A stretch of 18,479 bases of DNA from an uncultured Dorea sp. (GTDB lineage: Bacteria; Bacillota; Clostridia; Lachnospirales; Lachnospiraceae), in NCBI GenBank assembly GCA_948844705.1, contig CAQNVT010000164.1, positions 1 to 18,479 on the forward strand. The letters are read 5' to 3'. Each line of letters opens with the position of its first letter. Position 1 is the stretch's first letter. This document shows, piece by piece, positions 6,839 through 14,891 of the stretch. The position numbers and the translations under genes were made by a program. The notes beneath the pieces are model-generated. The model saw only the letters and a program-made list of their open reading frames with translations. It had not been told where the DNA came from and searched no databases.

Positions 6839-9067
6839 TTAAAAAATATTTACAGGGTTAAAGTCAAACTGAATCCGCAGTGTCTGAAATCCCTTGTTAA
6901 TCTCAATGTACTGCTCCATATAATTTTTCATCACCGTTAATACATGATAGTCCCGGCTCTTAAGATAGATCACTCTGCGGTACACGTCATTGACCTTGCC
7001 GACAAAGGGGCTCGCAGGCCCGATCACCTGAAACTCCCTGTCTCCTGCCGCCCGCAGGATAAATTCCTTCAGATATCTTACCGCGGTGTCAAGAAGCTCC
7101 TCTTCCCCGCCGGTCACAAGAACCGCAAGAAGCTGTGCCACAGGCGGATAGCCCATAAGCTCCCTGTAGCGCATCTCCTCCTTATAAAAGCCCTCGTAAT
7201 CCTGTCTGGATGCACAGGCAATGCTGTAGTGCTCCGGACTGTAGGTCTGGATGATTACCTCACCCTTTTTTCTGCCTCGCCCGGCCCGGCCGGCCGCCTG
7301 CGTAAGAAGCGCAAATGTCTTCTCTGCCGCCCGGTAATCATCTGTATATAACGACATGTCTGCCGCAAGCACCCCGACCAGCGTGACGTTCGGAAAATCA
7401 TGGCCCTTAACGATCATCTGGGTGCCGATCAGAATATCCGCCTCCCCGTTTGCGAAAGCCGATAAAATCTTCTCATGTCCGTCCTTTGTCCGGGTCGTAT
7501 CCATATCCATGCGAAGGACCCTCGCCTGAGGGAACCTTCGCTTCACCAGCTCCTCAATGGCCTCTGTCCCTGCCTTAAATCCTCCCACATAGGGTGAGCC
7601 GCAGGAAGGGCACACCTTAACGGCCGGCTCTTCATAGCCGCAGTAGTGGCAGACAAGTCTGCCGTTTTTATGCGACGAAAGCGATACATCGCAATGAGGA
7701 CATTTTACTACATATCCGCAGGAACGGCAAGAAACAAATCCCGCATATCCTCTCCGGTTCAAAAAAAGCATCGTCTGCTGGCCGTCCTCCAGCCTCTGCG
7801 TCATAAGCCCGCTTAATTTATCACTTAAGATAGAACGGTTTCCCCTTTTTAATTCTTCCCGCATATCTACCGTATATACGGACGCAAGCTCCTTATCCGC
7901 CGCACGTCCGGAAAGTGTAAGACGGGTATATTCTCCTCTCTCACACCTGTAAAATGCTTCCAGAGACGGAGTCGCGGAGCCAAGAACCACACTTGCATCC
8001 TCAAGCCTTGCCCGCATAACGGCCGTTTCCCTCGCATGATACCTTGGAACCTGTTCACTCTTATAAGCCGCCTCATGCTCCTCATCGATCACGATCAGCC
8101 CGAGATTCTTAAAAGGAGTAAAAAGCGCGGATCGGGGACCGATCATCACGTCAACCTCCCTGCGCTCCACCCGCTCCATCTGGTCCGAGCGCTCGCCCTC
8201 GGAAAGCCTTGAGTTTAAAATGGCAACCCTTCCTCCGAACCGGCCGTAAAACCTAAGCACAGTCTGATACGTAAGAGCGATCTCCGGAATTAACACGATC
8301 GCCTGGCGTCCTTCCTTTACCACGCGGCTTATCATTTCCATATAAACTTCCGTCTTTCCGCTCCCGGTCACCCCGTAGAGAAGATAAGTGCCGTATTTTT
8401 TTTCTCCGTAATCCATTGCAAATATATCAACGGCCTTTTTCTGCTGTTCAGAGAGAATGACCTCACCTCGCTTTTTCACCTGACAGGCGGCAGGATTGCG
8501 GAACGACTGCTTCGTCTCAACCGCAAGAACGCCCTGCTCCTCAAGCGCACGTATCACCGACGGTGTGATATTAAGCTTCCTTGTGATCAGCTCATACTCC
8601 TGTCTGGGCTGGTCTAAAAGCCCTGCAAGAAGCCTTGCCCGCGCCCTCTGGTTCTTCTCCAGATAAAATGCAAGCCTTTCTCTTCCTTCCTCTTCCTTCA
8701 GGGCCAGGCATACCCACCGCTTCTGGAGAAGCTTTCCCTTTTTCTTGATAGGAAGAACGGTCCTTAGCGCCTGAATCATCGTCCCTCCGTAATACTCCTT
8801 CATCCACGCCGCAAGAGCCACAAGCCTTGACTCGATCGCCCGCCTGTCCTCTTCTTTTCTTAAAATCGGCTTTATCTGCTCAGGCGTATATTCAGGGATC
8901 TCTGAAAATCCGACAATATAGCCCCTCGTCTCCCGGTTTGCCCGTCCAAAGGGCACTACAACCTCCATACCAACTTTAAGCATCCCCGCAAGTTCTCCGG
9001 GGATGCTGTATTCAAAAACCTTATCCAATTTTTCATGGGTAATGTCTACAATCACCTTAGCATACAT
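6839..9067 (-). CDS. priA: Primosomal replication restart helicase PriA
   Basis: 3'-to-5' superfamily 2 helicase that reloads the replisome at stalled forks. In 742 residues: an N-terminal DNA-binding region (about 1-105), Walker A GVTGSGKTE with Lys238, DEEH box at 328-331, GSATPSLEAF, and a zinc-binding module with four CxxC pairs (CRSC, CPHC, CHYC, CPSC) inserted in the helicase core. Late helicase motifs follow (GTQMIVKGHDF and QAAGRAGRG). No inactivating change is visible. The ATG at 9067 lies 5 bases after the murE stop; the nearest purine-rich ribosome-like stretch (GAGGAG) is rather distant, so translation may depend on coupling to murE. Confidence 0.97.
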   Translation of the reverse strand: MYAKVIVDITHEKLDKVFEYSIPGELAGMLKVGMEVVVPFGRANRETRGYIVGFSEIPEYTPEQIKPILRKEEDRRAIESRLVALAAWMKEYYGGTMIQALRTVLPIKKKGKLLQKRWVCLALKEEEGRERLAFYLEKNQRARARLLAGLLDQPRQEYELITRKLNITPSVIRALEEQGVLAVETKQSFRNPAACQVKKRGEVILSEQQKKAVDIFAMDYGEKKYGTYLLYGVTGSGKTEVYMEMISRVVKEGRQAIVLIPEIALTYQTVLRFYGRFGGRVAILNSRLSEGERSDQMERVERREVDVMIGPRSALFTPFKNLGLIVIDEEHEAAYKSEQVPRYHARETAVMRARLEDASVVLGSATPSLEAFYRCERGEYTRLTLSGRAADKELASVYTVDMREELKRGNRSILSDKLSGLMTQRLEDGQQTMLFLNRRGYAGFVSCRSCGYVVKCPHCDVSLSSHKNGRLVCHYCGYEEPAVKVCPSCGSPYVGGFKAGTEAIEELVKRRFPQARVLRMDMDTTRTKDGHEKILSAFANGEADILIGTQMIVKGHDFPNVTLVGVLAADMSLYTDDYRAAEKTFALLTQAAGRAGRGRKKGEVIIQTYSPEHYSIACASRQDYEGFYKEEMRYRELMGYPPVAQLLAVLVTGGEEELLDTAVRYLKEFILRAAGDREFQVIGPASPFVGKVNDVYRRVIYLKSRDYHVLTVMKNYMEQYIEINKGFQTLRIQFDFNPVNIF

Positions 9068-9072
9068 ATGAA

Positions 9073-10533
9073 TTACTTAAGCTCCTCAAGCACTTCCTGA
9101 ATCAATATGCGTTCATCCATATCATATTTTACGCCCTTTATCTCCTGATAGGTCTCATGTCCTTTTCCCGCAAGAATAATCACGTCTCCCGGTCTTCCGT
9201 TTGCAATGGCATACTTGATCGCCTCCTTGCGGTCACATATAGAAATATATTCTCCGTCTGTTCTCTCTATTCCCGTAATAATATCGTCAATGATCGCCTG
9301 GGGCTCCTCAAAACGCGGATTATCCGATGTAATAATCGTAAAGTCCGAAAGCCTCCCGGCCACCTCGCCCATCTCATAGCGGCGTGTCTTCGAGCGGTTC
9401 CCTCCGCAGCCGAACACCGTAACGATACGCTCCGGATGATAATCCCTGAGCGTGTGAAGCAGGCTCTCAAGGCTCATGGCATTGTGGGCATAATCGATCA
9501 TCAGCGTAAATTCATCAGATACCTTCACCATCTCGATCCGCCCCTTTACCTTCGCCACCTTAAGCGCGCTCTTAATATTCTCCGACGGCACGCCGAAATG
9601 CCTGCACACCTCAATCGCAGTCAGAGAATTATATACACTGAATTCTCCCGGAATATCGATCTCAACGTCAAAATCCATCCCGCCCGTCACGCGGTACTTA
9701 ACGCCCAGATAGCCCGGCCTTGATATATGCTCTATATTCACGGCACGAAGGTCCGCACCCTCTTTAAATCCGAAGGTCTCTCGCTTGCATGTCGCCCCCT
9801 TAAACACATCCTCATACCAGGGATCATCTGCATTGGCGATCCCGATTCTGCACTGTTTAAATAAAAGTCCCTTGCATCTTTTATAATCTTCAAAATCCTT
9901 ATGCTCGTTCGGCCCGATATGATCCTCGCCCAGATTGGTAAATATACCGATCTCAAACGGAATCCCCGCCGTCCTGTGAAGCATAAGCCCCTGGGAGGAC
10001 ACCTCCATTACAACACTGTCACAGCCTGCTTTTACCATCTGCGCAAAATAGTTCTGAATGGTATAGGATTCCGGGGTCGTATTGCTCGCCGGGATCACCT
10101 GATCACCGATGATCGCTTCTATCGTACCGATAAGTCCTACCCTGCGACCGACTCCCTCAAGAATGGACTTCACCATATAGGCCGTAGTAGTCTTCCCCTT
10201 CGTCCCGGTAATACCGATGATCTTAAGCTGCTCCGCCGGATAGCCGAAATAAGCGGCAGACATAAGCGCCAGCGCATATCTCGTATCATTTACACGGATA
10301 ACGGTGAGTCCCTCCGGCACCTCAACCTCTTTTTCCACAATAACTGCCGACGCGCCCTTTTCAAAAACCTCCTGCACGTAAGTGTGCCCGTCGGATACTG
10401 CACCTGTAATACACACAAATGCACTTCCTTTTTCCACCTTTCTGGAATCATTGATCAGCGTAGTGATCTCGGTCTCCCGATCCCCCGCGGCGACTTCATA
10501 TTCTAAACGTTCTAATAGCTGTGATAACTTCAT
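9073..10533 (-). CDS. murE: UDP-MurNAc-tripeptide synthetase MurE, meso-diaminopimelate type
   Basis: Mur ligase that adds the third amino acid to the peptidoglycan stem peptide, using ATP. The 486-residue protein shows the Mur ATP loop GTKGKTTT (Gly110-Thr117), an SNTTPES substrate loop, GEDHIGPNEH, and DYAHNAMS at the start of the C-terminal domain. The specificity motif is DNPR (404-407, followed by FEEP), the form known from enzymes that use meso-diaminopimelate rather than lysine, which suits Clostridia. A GGAGG site lies 7 bases before the ATG. It is the first gene of the long minus-strand operon, with a clear promoter just upstream. Confidence 0.96.
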   Translation of the reverse strand: MKLSQLLERLEYEVAAGDRETEITTLINDSRKVEKGSAFVCITGAVSDGHTYVQEVFEKGASAVIVEKEVEVPEGLTVIRVNDTRYALALMSAAYFGYPAEQLKIIGITGTKGKTTTAYMVKSILEGVGRRVGLIGTIEAIIGDQVIPASNTTPESYTIQNYFAQMVKAGCDSVVMEVSSQGLMLHRTAGIPFEIGIFTNLGEDHIGPNEHKDFEDYKRCKGLLFKQCRIGIANADDPWYEDVFKGATCKRETFGFKEGADLRAVNIEHISRPGYLGVKYRVTGGMDFDVEIDIPGEFSVYNSLTAIEVCRHFGVPSENIKSALKVAKVKGRIEMVKVSDEFTLMIDYAHNAMSLESLLHTLRDYHPERIVTVFGCGGNRSKTRRYEMGEVAGRLSDFTIITSDNPRFEEPQAIIDDIITGIERTDGEYISICDRKEAIKYAIANGRPGDVIILAGKGHETYQEIKGVKYDMDERILIQEVLEELK

Positions 10534-10567
10534 GTATCTGCCTCCATATTCAAATCTGCTGTTCTTT

Positions 10568-10597
10568 ATTATAGCACCGTTTATAATTGAATGGCAA
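10568..10597 (-). promoter_or_regulatory. Sigma-A promoter of the murE-priA-def-fmt...prkC operon
   Basis: On the minus strand TTGCCA (10597-10592) and a perfect TATAAT (10573-10568) are separated by 18 bases, about 35 bases upstream of the murE start codon. They sit in the short gap after the AAA-ATPase gene, where no terminator hairpin is evident. Confidence 0.75.
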
Positions 10598-10626
10598 TGG
10601 TCTTACTTTTTATGAAACTAAAACCA

Positions 10627-12309
10627 CTAGCACCCAATCAAAACTTCGTTCCCACAAAAGGCAAAGCCATATTTACGTATATGCTCCTTTTGTATTCCGT
10701 TTGAAATTAAAACTGCTTCATAATTTTTTTCCTCAATCTGTTTCAAAGCCGCCTCTACTGTATCTGACAACTGATCTTCATATCTTTCATTCTGCACCTT
10801 GAACTCCAATATGACTGCATCCGCCCCTTGCTCTTTCGGCTCCAGCATTACATCATACCTTCCAAATCCACTCTCTCTATTAGACGTAATCGTATACCTA
10901 TCCGCAAGCTCAGCCATAAGTCCTAATACAAATCCATGGTAAAATCTTTCTGGTTCCTTTTTAGACGGCTTCCTGCCTGTATCAAAATAACTGAACATAG
11001 ATTGTGTTATCTCATTCATATAATCATTCATAGCATCTATATCACCAAGAAGCAACGCTCTGATAAATGCATTATAATGAGCACTTTCTGAAAACCAATC
11101 ACGGATCATATTCTCAAACATAATTCGAACCTCTTTATTCGTTAAAGAAAGTTCATAATATATACGTCCTGTTTCTTCCACAAATTTTGTTCCACAAACT
11201 TTTAGATATCCACTGGCAAGAAGAAGACTCCATATTGCATTTTTCTTCGTAGATAATTGATCATAAATAATCTGTTCATCTATCTCTGTTACAAACGACT
11301 CACCCGCCAGCAGTCTTTCAAAAGTCTGCTTGATGTCTGCACTGCCTTCTCTTAACAATTTCCCAATCAATCCATTGGAACTGGTATTTGCCCAATAAGT
11401 ACGAAGTTTACCTTTATTCAGATAATTAATCACAGACCACGGGTTATATATATCCATCTTGCTTCCAAATGTAAAACCATCATACCATCTTTTTACATCT
11501 TCCTTTTTATCCGAAATACCAAATTCATCCAATGCAGCAAAAACTTCCTCCTCCGTAAAACCAAAAGCATTTTCATATTTCTCCGATGTTGTAGTAACTA
11601 CTTCCAGATTATTCAAATCTGAAAAAATTGACTCTTTGCTGACTCTTGTTATCCCTGTCATAATCGCCCGTTCCAGATATGGATTAGTCTTAAATGTAGA
11701 ATTAAACAGGCTCCTTATAAAAACCGTCAGCTCATCCCAGTAGTCATTCACGTATGCTTCCTGCATAGGAGTGTCATATTCATCCAATAAAATAATTACT
11801 TTCTTTCTATAATACCGGGAAAGAAAATCCGTCATCTTATGAAGCGCCCATGTTGCTGTCCCTTCCTCCATATCACTGGTGATGCTTTGATAATAAATTT
11901 TCTCATTTTCTGTCAAAAGATCTCCGTCAAGCAAAAAAATATTTTTATTATAAATGTCTTCTATAATCCGATTAACTGTTCTTCGAGTCCCTTCATAATC
12001 AGATTCTTTCACATTTGCGAAAGATAAACTTATGACAGGATATGTTCCCTGTAACTTCTGATATTTCTCATCCTTCCAGATGGAAAGATCCTCAAACAAT
12101 TCACTTCTTCCTGCATATTTAACAGAAAAAAATTTTTCCAACATACTCATATTCAGGGTTTTCCCAAATCTTCTGGGACGGGCAATCAATGTCACATTAT
12201 CATCTGCTTCCCACCATTCCTTGATAAAATGCGTTTTATCTATATAAAAATTGTTTTTCAAACGTATCACTTCAAAATTCTGGTGCCCAATACCTACTGT
12301 CCTTACCAT
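10627..12309 (-). CDS. AAA-ATPase-like protein with C-terminal PD-(D/E)XK nuclease domain (PF09820/PF08011 type)
   Basis: Member of the large family with an N-terminal 'AAA-ATPase-like' domain and a C-terminal PD-(D/E)XK (PDDEXK_9) domain, often found in many copies in gut Firmicutes and Bacteroidetes. Its role is unproven; mobile-element or defence roles have been proposed. Seen in the 560-residue reading: a YIDKT segment, Walker A-like RPRRFGKT (Arg44-Thr51), Walker B ILLDEYD (Asp176-Asp179), and a C-terminal nuclease-like core with FGRYDVML (Asp486) followed by ILEFKV (Glu502, Lys504). All key residues are present, so it looks intact. I chose the start MVRTVGIGHQ because AGGAAG lies 8 bases upstream; the longer start at 12351 has no ribosome site. 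It is clearly AT-richer than the murE operon and has its own promoter, which suggests acquisition. Confidence 0.88.
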   Translation of the reverse strand: MVRTVGIGHQNFEVIRLKNNFYIDKTHFIKEWWEADDNVTLIARPRRFGKTLNMSMLEKFFSVKYAGRSELFEDLSIWKDEKYQKLQGTYPVISLSFANVKESDYEGTRRTVNRIIEDIYNKNIFLLDGDLLTENEKIYYQSITSDMEEGTATWALHKMTDFLSRYYRKKVIILLDEYDTPMQEAYVNDYWDELTVFIRSLFNSTFKTNPYLERAIMTGITRVSKESIFSDLNNLEVVTTTSEKYENAFGFTEEEVFAALDEFGISDKKEDVKRWYDGFTFGSKMDIYNPWSVINYLNKGKLRTYWANTSSNGLIGKLLREGSADIKQTFERLLAGESFVTEIDEQIIYDQLSTKKNAIWSLLLASGYLKVCGTKFVEETGRIYYELSLTNKEVRIMFENMIRDWFSESAHYNAFIRALLLGDIDAMNDYMNEITQSMFSYFDTGRKPSKKEPERFYHGFVLGLMAELADRYTITSNRESGFGRYDVMLEPKEQGADAVILEFKVQNERYEDQLSDTVEAALKQIEEKNYEAVLISNGIQKEHIRKYGFAFCGNEVLIGC

Positions 12310-12390
12310 ATATTTACTTCCTTTCACGTCTGTTACGGCATCATCATACAAAAATTAAAAGCAATTTTTCACTGATCTTCTCCAGACCCT

Positions 12391-12419
12391 ATTATACTCT
12401 GTCCCTCTTCTTTTCACAA
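12391..12419 (-). promoter_or_regulatory. Sigma-A-like promoter of the AAA-ATPase gene
   Basis: On the minus strand TTGTGA (12419-12414) and TATAAT (12396-12391) are separated by exactly 17 bases, about 80 bases upstream of the chosen start at 12309. The -10 is perfect and the -35 matches 4 of 6. Confidence 0.6.
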
Positions 12420-12433
12420 TCAATTATTCCCCC

Positions 12434-13066
12434 TTAATTCGTTGAACAATAATACCAGCCCTTTTCATATTCTTTTATAACGACAATTTCTTCATCTGAA
12501 TTATCTGCCGTGTCAGGATTGTCCGTCAGATACATATATCCCGAAGATGTTTCTAACAATCCGCTGAATGTACAAAAATATATTCCTTCTTTTGACAAAT
12601 AAGTGACACGCCGAACATACCCGCCCCTGGCCATACTCTCATTCTGAAATTCCTCCGGCAATTCTGCAATCCCATCAGAATTAAACTTTAGCTCACCGTC
12701 TAAAATCTCCTTTACTATTTTTTCACGTTCCTTCCGGTATTCATAAAAATTATAGTCTCTTAATTGTTCCTCACCAAAAAATGTCTGTACAATTATAAAA
12801 ACCGTTATGCTGATTAAAACCGGAATACATACACAGAATCTCTTAGTCCTCAAAAATGACTTAACAAAATAAGCCGCAGAAGCCAGAAAAGAAATCATAA
12901 CCAGCCCAATTATTAATATTTTATAGAACGGATATATAAATAATGTCATCCGCTCCATCATATCCCATTTATTTATCTGGCTATATGCATAAAATACGTT
13001 TATCACAATAGATTGGATCAGCACAACATCATAAACAATCCAATTCAACTTCTTATCCTCCGGCAT
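12434..13066 (-). CDS. Unknown 3-TM membrane protein with a C-terminal soluble tail
   Basis: I do not recognise this 210-residue protein. It has three hydrophobic segments (about 9-28, 41-66 and 76-96). A charged stretch (DYNFYEYRKEREKIVKEI) and a soluble tail of about 95 residues follow, ending in IKEYEKGWYYCSTN. The start at MPEDKKLNW is preceded by GAGAGG at 7 bases; an in-frame TTG at 13081 also exists but is weaker. It is the last gene of a minus-strand three-gene cassette, 22 bases after the preceding reading frame. The ending resembles in style the tail of the small frame just upstream (YYKIRENWYLRIPPRPE), hinting at related products. A role as a membrane partner or immunity-type protein is only a guess from context. 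Confidence 0.75.
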   Translation of the reverse strand: MPEDKKLNWIVYDVVLIQSIVINVFYAYSQINKWDMMERMTLFIYPFYKILIIGLVMISFLASAAYFVKSFLRTKRFCVCIPVLISITVFIIVQTFFGEEQLRDYNFYEYRKEREKIVKEILDGELKFNSDGIAELPEEFQNESMARGGYVRRVTYLSKEGIYFCTFSGLLETSSGYMYLTDNPDTADNSDEEIVVIKEYEKGWYYCSTN

Positions 13067-13087
13067 AAGAATACCTCTCAATTCTAT

Positions 13088-13258
13088 TTATTCCGGTCTC
13101 GGCGGAATACGTAAATACCAATTTTCTCTTATTTTATAATATCCATATCTTTGGCAGTCTTCGTCTTCGCAATAGACCATCGAATTAGTAATATTGAATA
13201 CATCGTATAATATGCTGCCATTCCCAGAACAATCAAGAACACCAGCACCCCTGTTATC
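13088..13258 (-). pseudogene. Second open frame overlapping the small membrane ORF; possible frameshifted 3' part
   Basis: One of the other minus-strand frames over the small membrane ORF is open for 56 codons after a TAG at 13261-13259. It ends with VYCEDEDCQRYGYYKIRENW and then YLRIPPRPE and a stop at 13088. It looks protein-like, with paired cysteines and an aromatic-basic end. It stops 22 bases before the next gene, where a co-transcribed gene should end. It has no good start of its own. An ATG at 13279, well placed after AAAGG, lies in this frame but meets the TAG after 7 codons. A one-base indel could join the membrane segment of the overlapping ORF to this tail. Confidence 0.35.
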
Positions 13259-13275
13259 CTAAATACTTTTTCCAT
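13129..13275 (-). CDS. Small single-TM protein, 48 aa (possibly the 5' part of a frameshifted gene)
   Basis: Short reading frame starting MEKVFRITGVLVFLIV, with one long hydrophobic segment (about 8-31) and a basic end (WSIAKTKTAKDMDIIK). An AAAGGA site lies about 11 bases upstream, slightly far. It starts 6 bases after the stop of the putative immunity gene and lies between two co-oriented genes, so it belongs to that cassette. No known family is recognised. The frame overlapping its second half looks more protein-like near the 3' end, so this may be a natural small membrane peptide or the front of a gene broken by an indel. Confidence 0.45.
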   Translation of the reverse strand: MEKVFRITGVLVFLIVLGMAAYYTMYSILLIRWSIAKTKTAKDMDIIK

Positions 13276-13281
13276 TTTTCA

Positions 13282-14187
13282 TTAATCCTTTATATTTCTA
13301 ACTTTTATGGAGTTAATAATATTATTAAATTCTTGACTGATCTGACATTTTAAATTCTCTGAAGTATCTAGAATGTCCGTTTCCAGCACTACTTCCAGCA
13401 TACTATTCCCATTCTGATAAATATAAGAAATAATATGCTTATCTTCAGTCTTTCCTTCAATTTTAAACCTCAATATACTGTCATATATCCTATAAAATGT
13501 AAATTCCGACAATGTGCCATACACCTGCTCCCATTTCCTTTTTGCCTCATCCTCCTTAAATTCAAAATACATACTATCCATTGAAAACACAATACAATTT
13601 TTCTGATTTTCCTCACATATATATATCTGATAAGCATCTGTATTTCCGTCACCTATATCTACAAAAATATCCGACGGCCGTTTATATATTACTTCTGTAT
13701 CCTCCAATGTTATAAATGAACAATTTTCTTCTGTTTTAGGCATAGGTTGTATTTCAAATAGTTTCGCTACCATCTCGCTTAATTCTTTTGCAGTTACCGA
13801 CAATGATACTTTCATTACCGCATCCTCTTCAGGATATGAATATCCTCCGTCAGCTTCCCGTGTCAATACAGAAACATATAACAAGTCATTTTCATCTGAT
13901 ATATCAATACATTTAAATTTTTTACTAAATGACGCAAAACCTTTTATTCCTGAAACCTGCCAGAACTTAAAATTTTTAGTTTCTTCATGTGAAACAGGCA
14001 ACGCATTGCGGGATTTTTGCAATCCCTCATGAATTCTATTACCTAAAATTTCCTCCGATATGTCAGGGGCTTCCGTTACTACCGGCTCCATAATCTTACG
14101 CATAATGCTTCCTTTTATTGTTGTTTCTGCTCCAATAATATATCCCAATTTAGAATTATAATAAATCATTACGCTTCCTGTCTGCAT
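13282..14187 (-). CDS. Unknown protein, possibly contact-dependent-inhibition immunity type (CdiI / DUF1436-like N-terminus)
   Basis: Reading frame of 301 residues with no signal peptide or membrane segment. The N-terminal pattern resembles, from memory, CdiI-type (PF07262, formerly DUF1436) immunity proteins: IYYNSKLGYIIG, KGSIMRKIMEPVV, then an ILGNRIHEGLQKSR-like helix and a KFWQVSGIKGFASFSKKF segment. The assignment is tentative, and the second half (about 150-301) is longer than I would expect and not recognised. Two starts are possible: 14187, after AAGGGTGAT, or MIYYNSKLGY six codons later, after AGGAAG. It is the first gene of a minus-strand cassette followed by a small membrane ORF and a 3-TM protein, all AT-rich. 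No toxin gene is visible nearby; the region upstream is short and then chimeric. Confidence 0.5.
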   Translation of the reverse strand: MQTGSVMIYYNSKLGYIIGAETTIKGSIMRKIMEPVVTEAPDISEEILGNRIHEGLQKSRNALPVSHEETKNFKFWQVSGIKGFASFSKKFKCIDISDENDLLYVSVLTREADGGYSYPEEDAVMKVSLSVTAKELSEMVAKLFEIQPMPKTEENCSFITLEDTEVIYKRPSDIFVDIGDGNTDAYQIYICEENQKNCIVFSMDSMYFEFKEDEAKRKWEQVYGTLSEFTFYRIYDSILRFKIEGKTEDKHIISYIYQNGNSMLEVVLETDILDTSENLKCQISQEFNNIINSIKVRNIKD

Positions 14188-14300
14188 ATTCCATCACCCT
14201 TCCACGGCAGTTCAGTCGTGCATCCTTTTTTACTATTTGTTTCATAATATAGCTATCTCTGTCAAATCTCTCTATCAAAAGAACATTTATGTTTTGTTAC

Positions 14301-14309
14301 ATTTTACCA
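14301..14309 (-). promoter_or_regulatory. Weak candidate extended -10 promoter for the immunity-like cassette
   Basis: The minus strand reads TGGTAAAAT, an extended -10 form, about 115 bases before the start of the 301-residue gene. No good -35 is present. A TTGACA lies closer to the gene but without a -10 at proper spacing. Confidence 0.25.
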
Positions 14310-14495
14310 CATTTTAAACATATTAACCATTGCAACTTTATGAAGGAAGACTCTAATAAAATTAGGGAAGGGAAATCAAGAATTACTCTTTGATGATATG
14401 GAAAAAGAAAACTTTTTGCAGGCTATCTGGGAAAGGAGTGTATATCTACATAAACAACAAAAATATGAAATAAAATTCAGCAAAAAACCAGCGGA

Positions 14496-14549
14496 TGCGC
14501 TGCCTTTATCTGCACAGAGAATAATACCCATCGGGGCATTATCATATTT
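14496..14549 (-). pseudogene. Short remnant resembling YhcG/DUF1016 nuclease-family protein
   Basis: The minus strand encodes KYDNAPMGIILCADKGSA. This looks like the conserved 'N-P-x-G-I-I-L-C-x-x-K' segment near the C-terminal PD-(D/E)XK domain of YhcG/DUF1016 proteins. Only about 18 residues match that pattern, and the sequence on both sides does not continue the family. It would be a decayed or cut fragment at the edge of the accessory block, close to the change to very AT-rich DNA. Confidence 0.4.
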
Positions 14550-14776
14550 GTTCTTTAACAATCAAACTTTTCATAATCAACTCCAAAAATAATGAATAAA
14601 ATATAATGTAAGCGCTGTAAATAATATAACATGAATGTATAAAAAATAGAAATAAGAAAAAAAGCCAAAAAAGGAGGAAAAAAGAGTATAAAAGAGTAAA
14701 AAATGCATATAATAGTATAAATTTGGAATAAAAAAATCAAAAAAGGATAAAAACATTAGTATAAAATATAAATAAC

Positions 14777-14805
14777 TTGCCAAAAAAGGAAAAATATGGT
14801 ATAAT
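14777..14805 (+). promoter_or_regulatory. Sigma-A promoter of the M23 peptidase gene
   Basis: TTGCCA (14777-14782) and perfect TATAAT (14800-14805) with an ideal 17-base spacer. The site is 29 bases upstream of an AAAGGAG ribosome site in extremely AT-rich sequence. The AT-rich run before it (about 14590-14770) contains scattered AGTATAAA words but no gene. Confidence 0.75.
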
Positions 14806-14891
14806 AAACTATAGTTCACGAAAAAAATAGAAAAAAGGAGAGGATATATATTTTATTATTTAAAAAGCTAAAACACTATACAAAAGAAATT

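Larger units (their letters stand above)
14188..14560. other. Intergenic stretch without a confident gene
   Basis: AT-rich sequence upstream of the putative immunity gene. It holds a weak minus-strand promoter candidate near 14301-14309 and a YhcG-like remnant near 14496-14549. A plus-strand open frame (about 14344-14592, RKTLIKLGKGNQELLFDD and onward) has no ribosome site and runs antisense through the remnant. No tRNA, terminator hairpin or repeat array is evident. Confidence 0.5.

Noticed and set aside
14344..14592. Plus-strand ORF with MEKENFLQAIWERSVYL.
   Set aside because: No ribosome site, runs antisense through the YhcG-like remnant and into AT-rich sequence; no family recognised.
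14555..14819. Minus-strand Phe/Tyr-rich ORFs ([15 protein letters not shown]...).
   Set aside because: These are low-complexity translations of poly-A/AT-rich promoter DNA upstream of the M23 gene, with no start signal.
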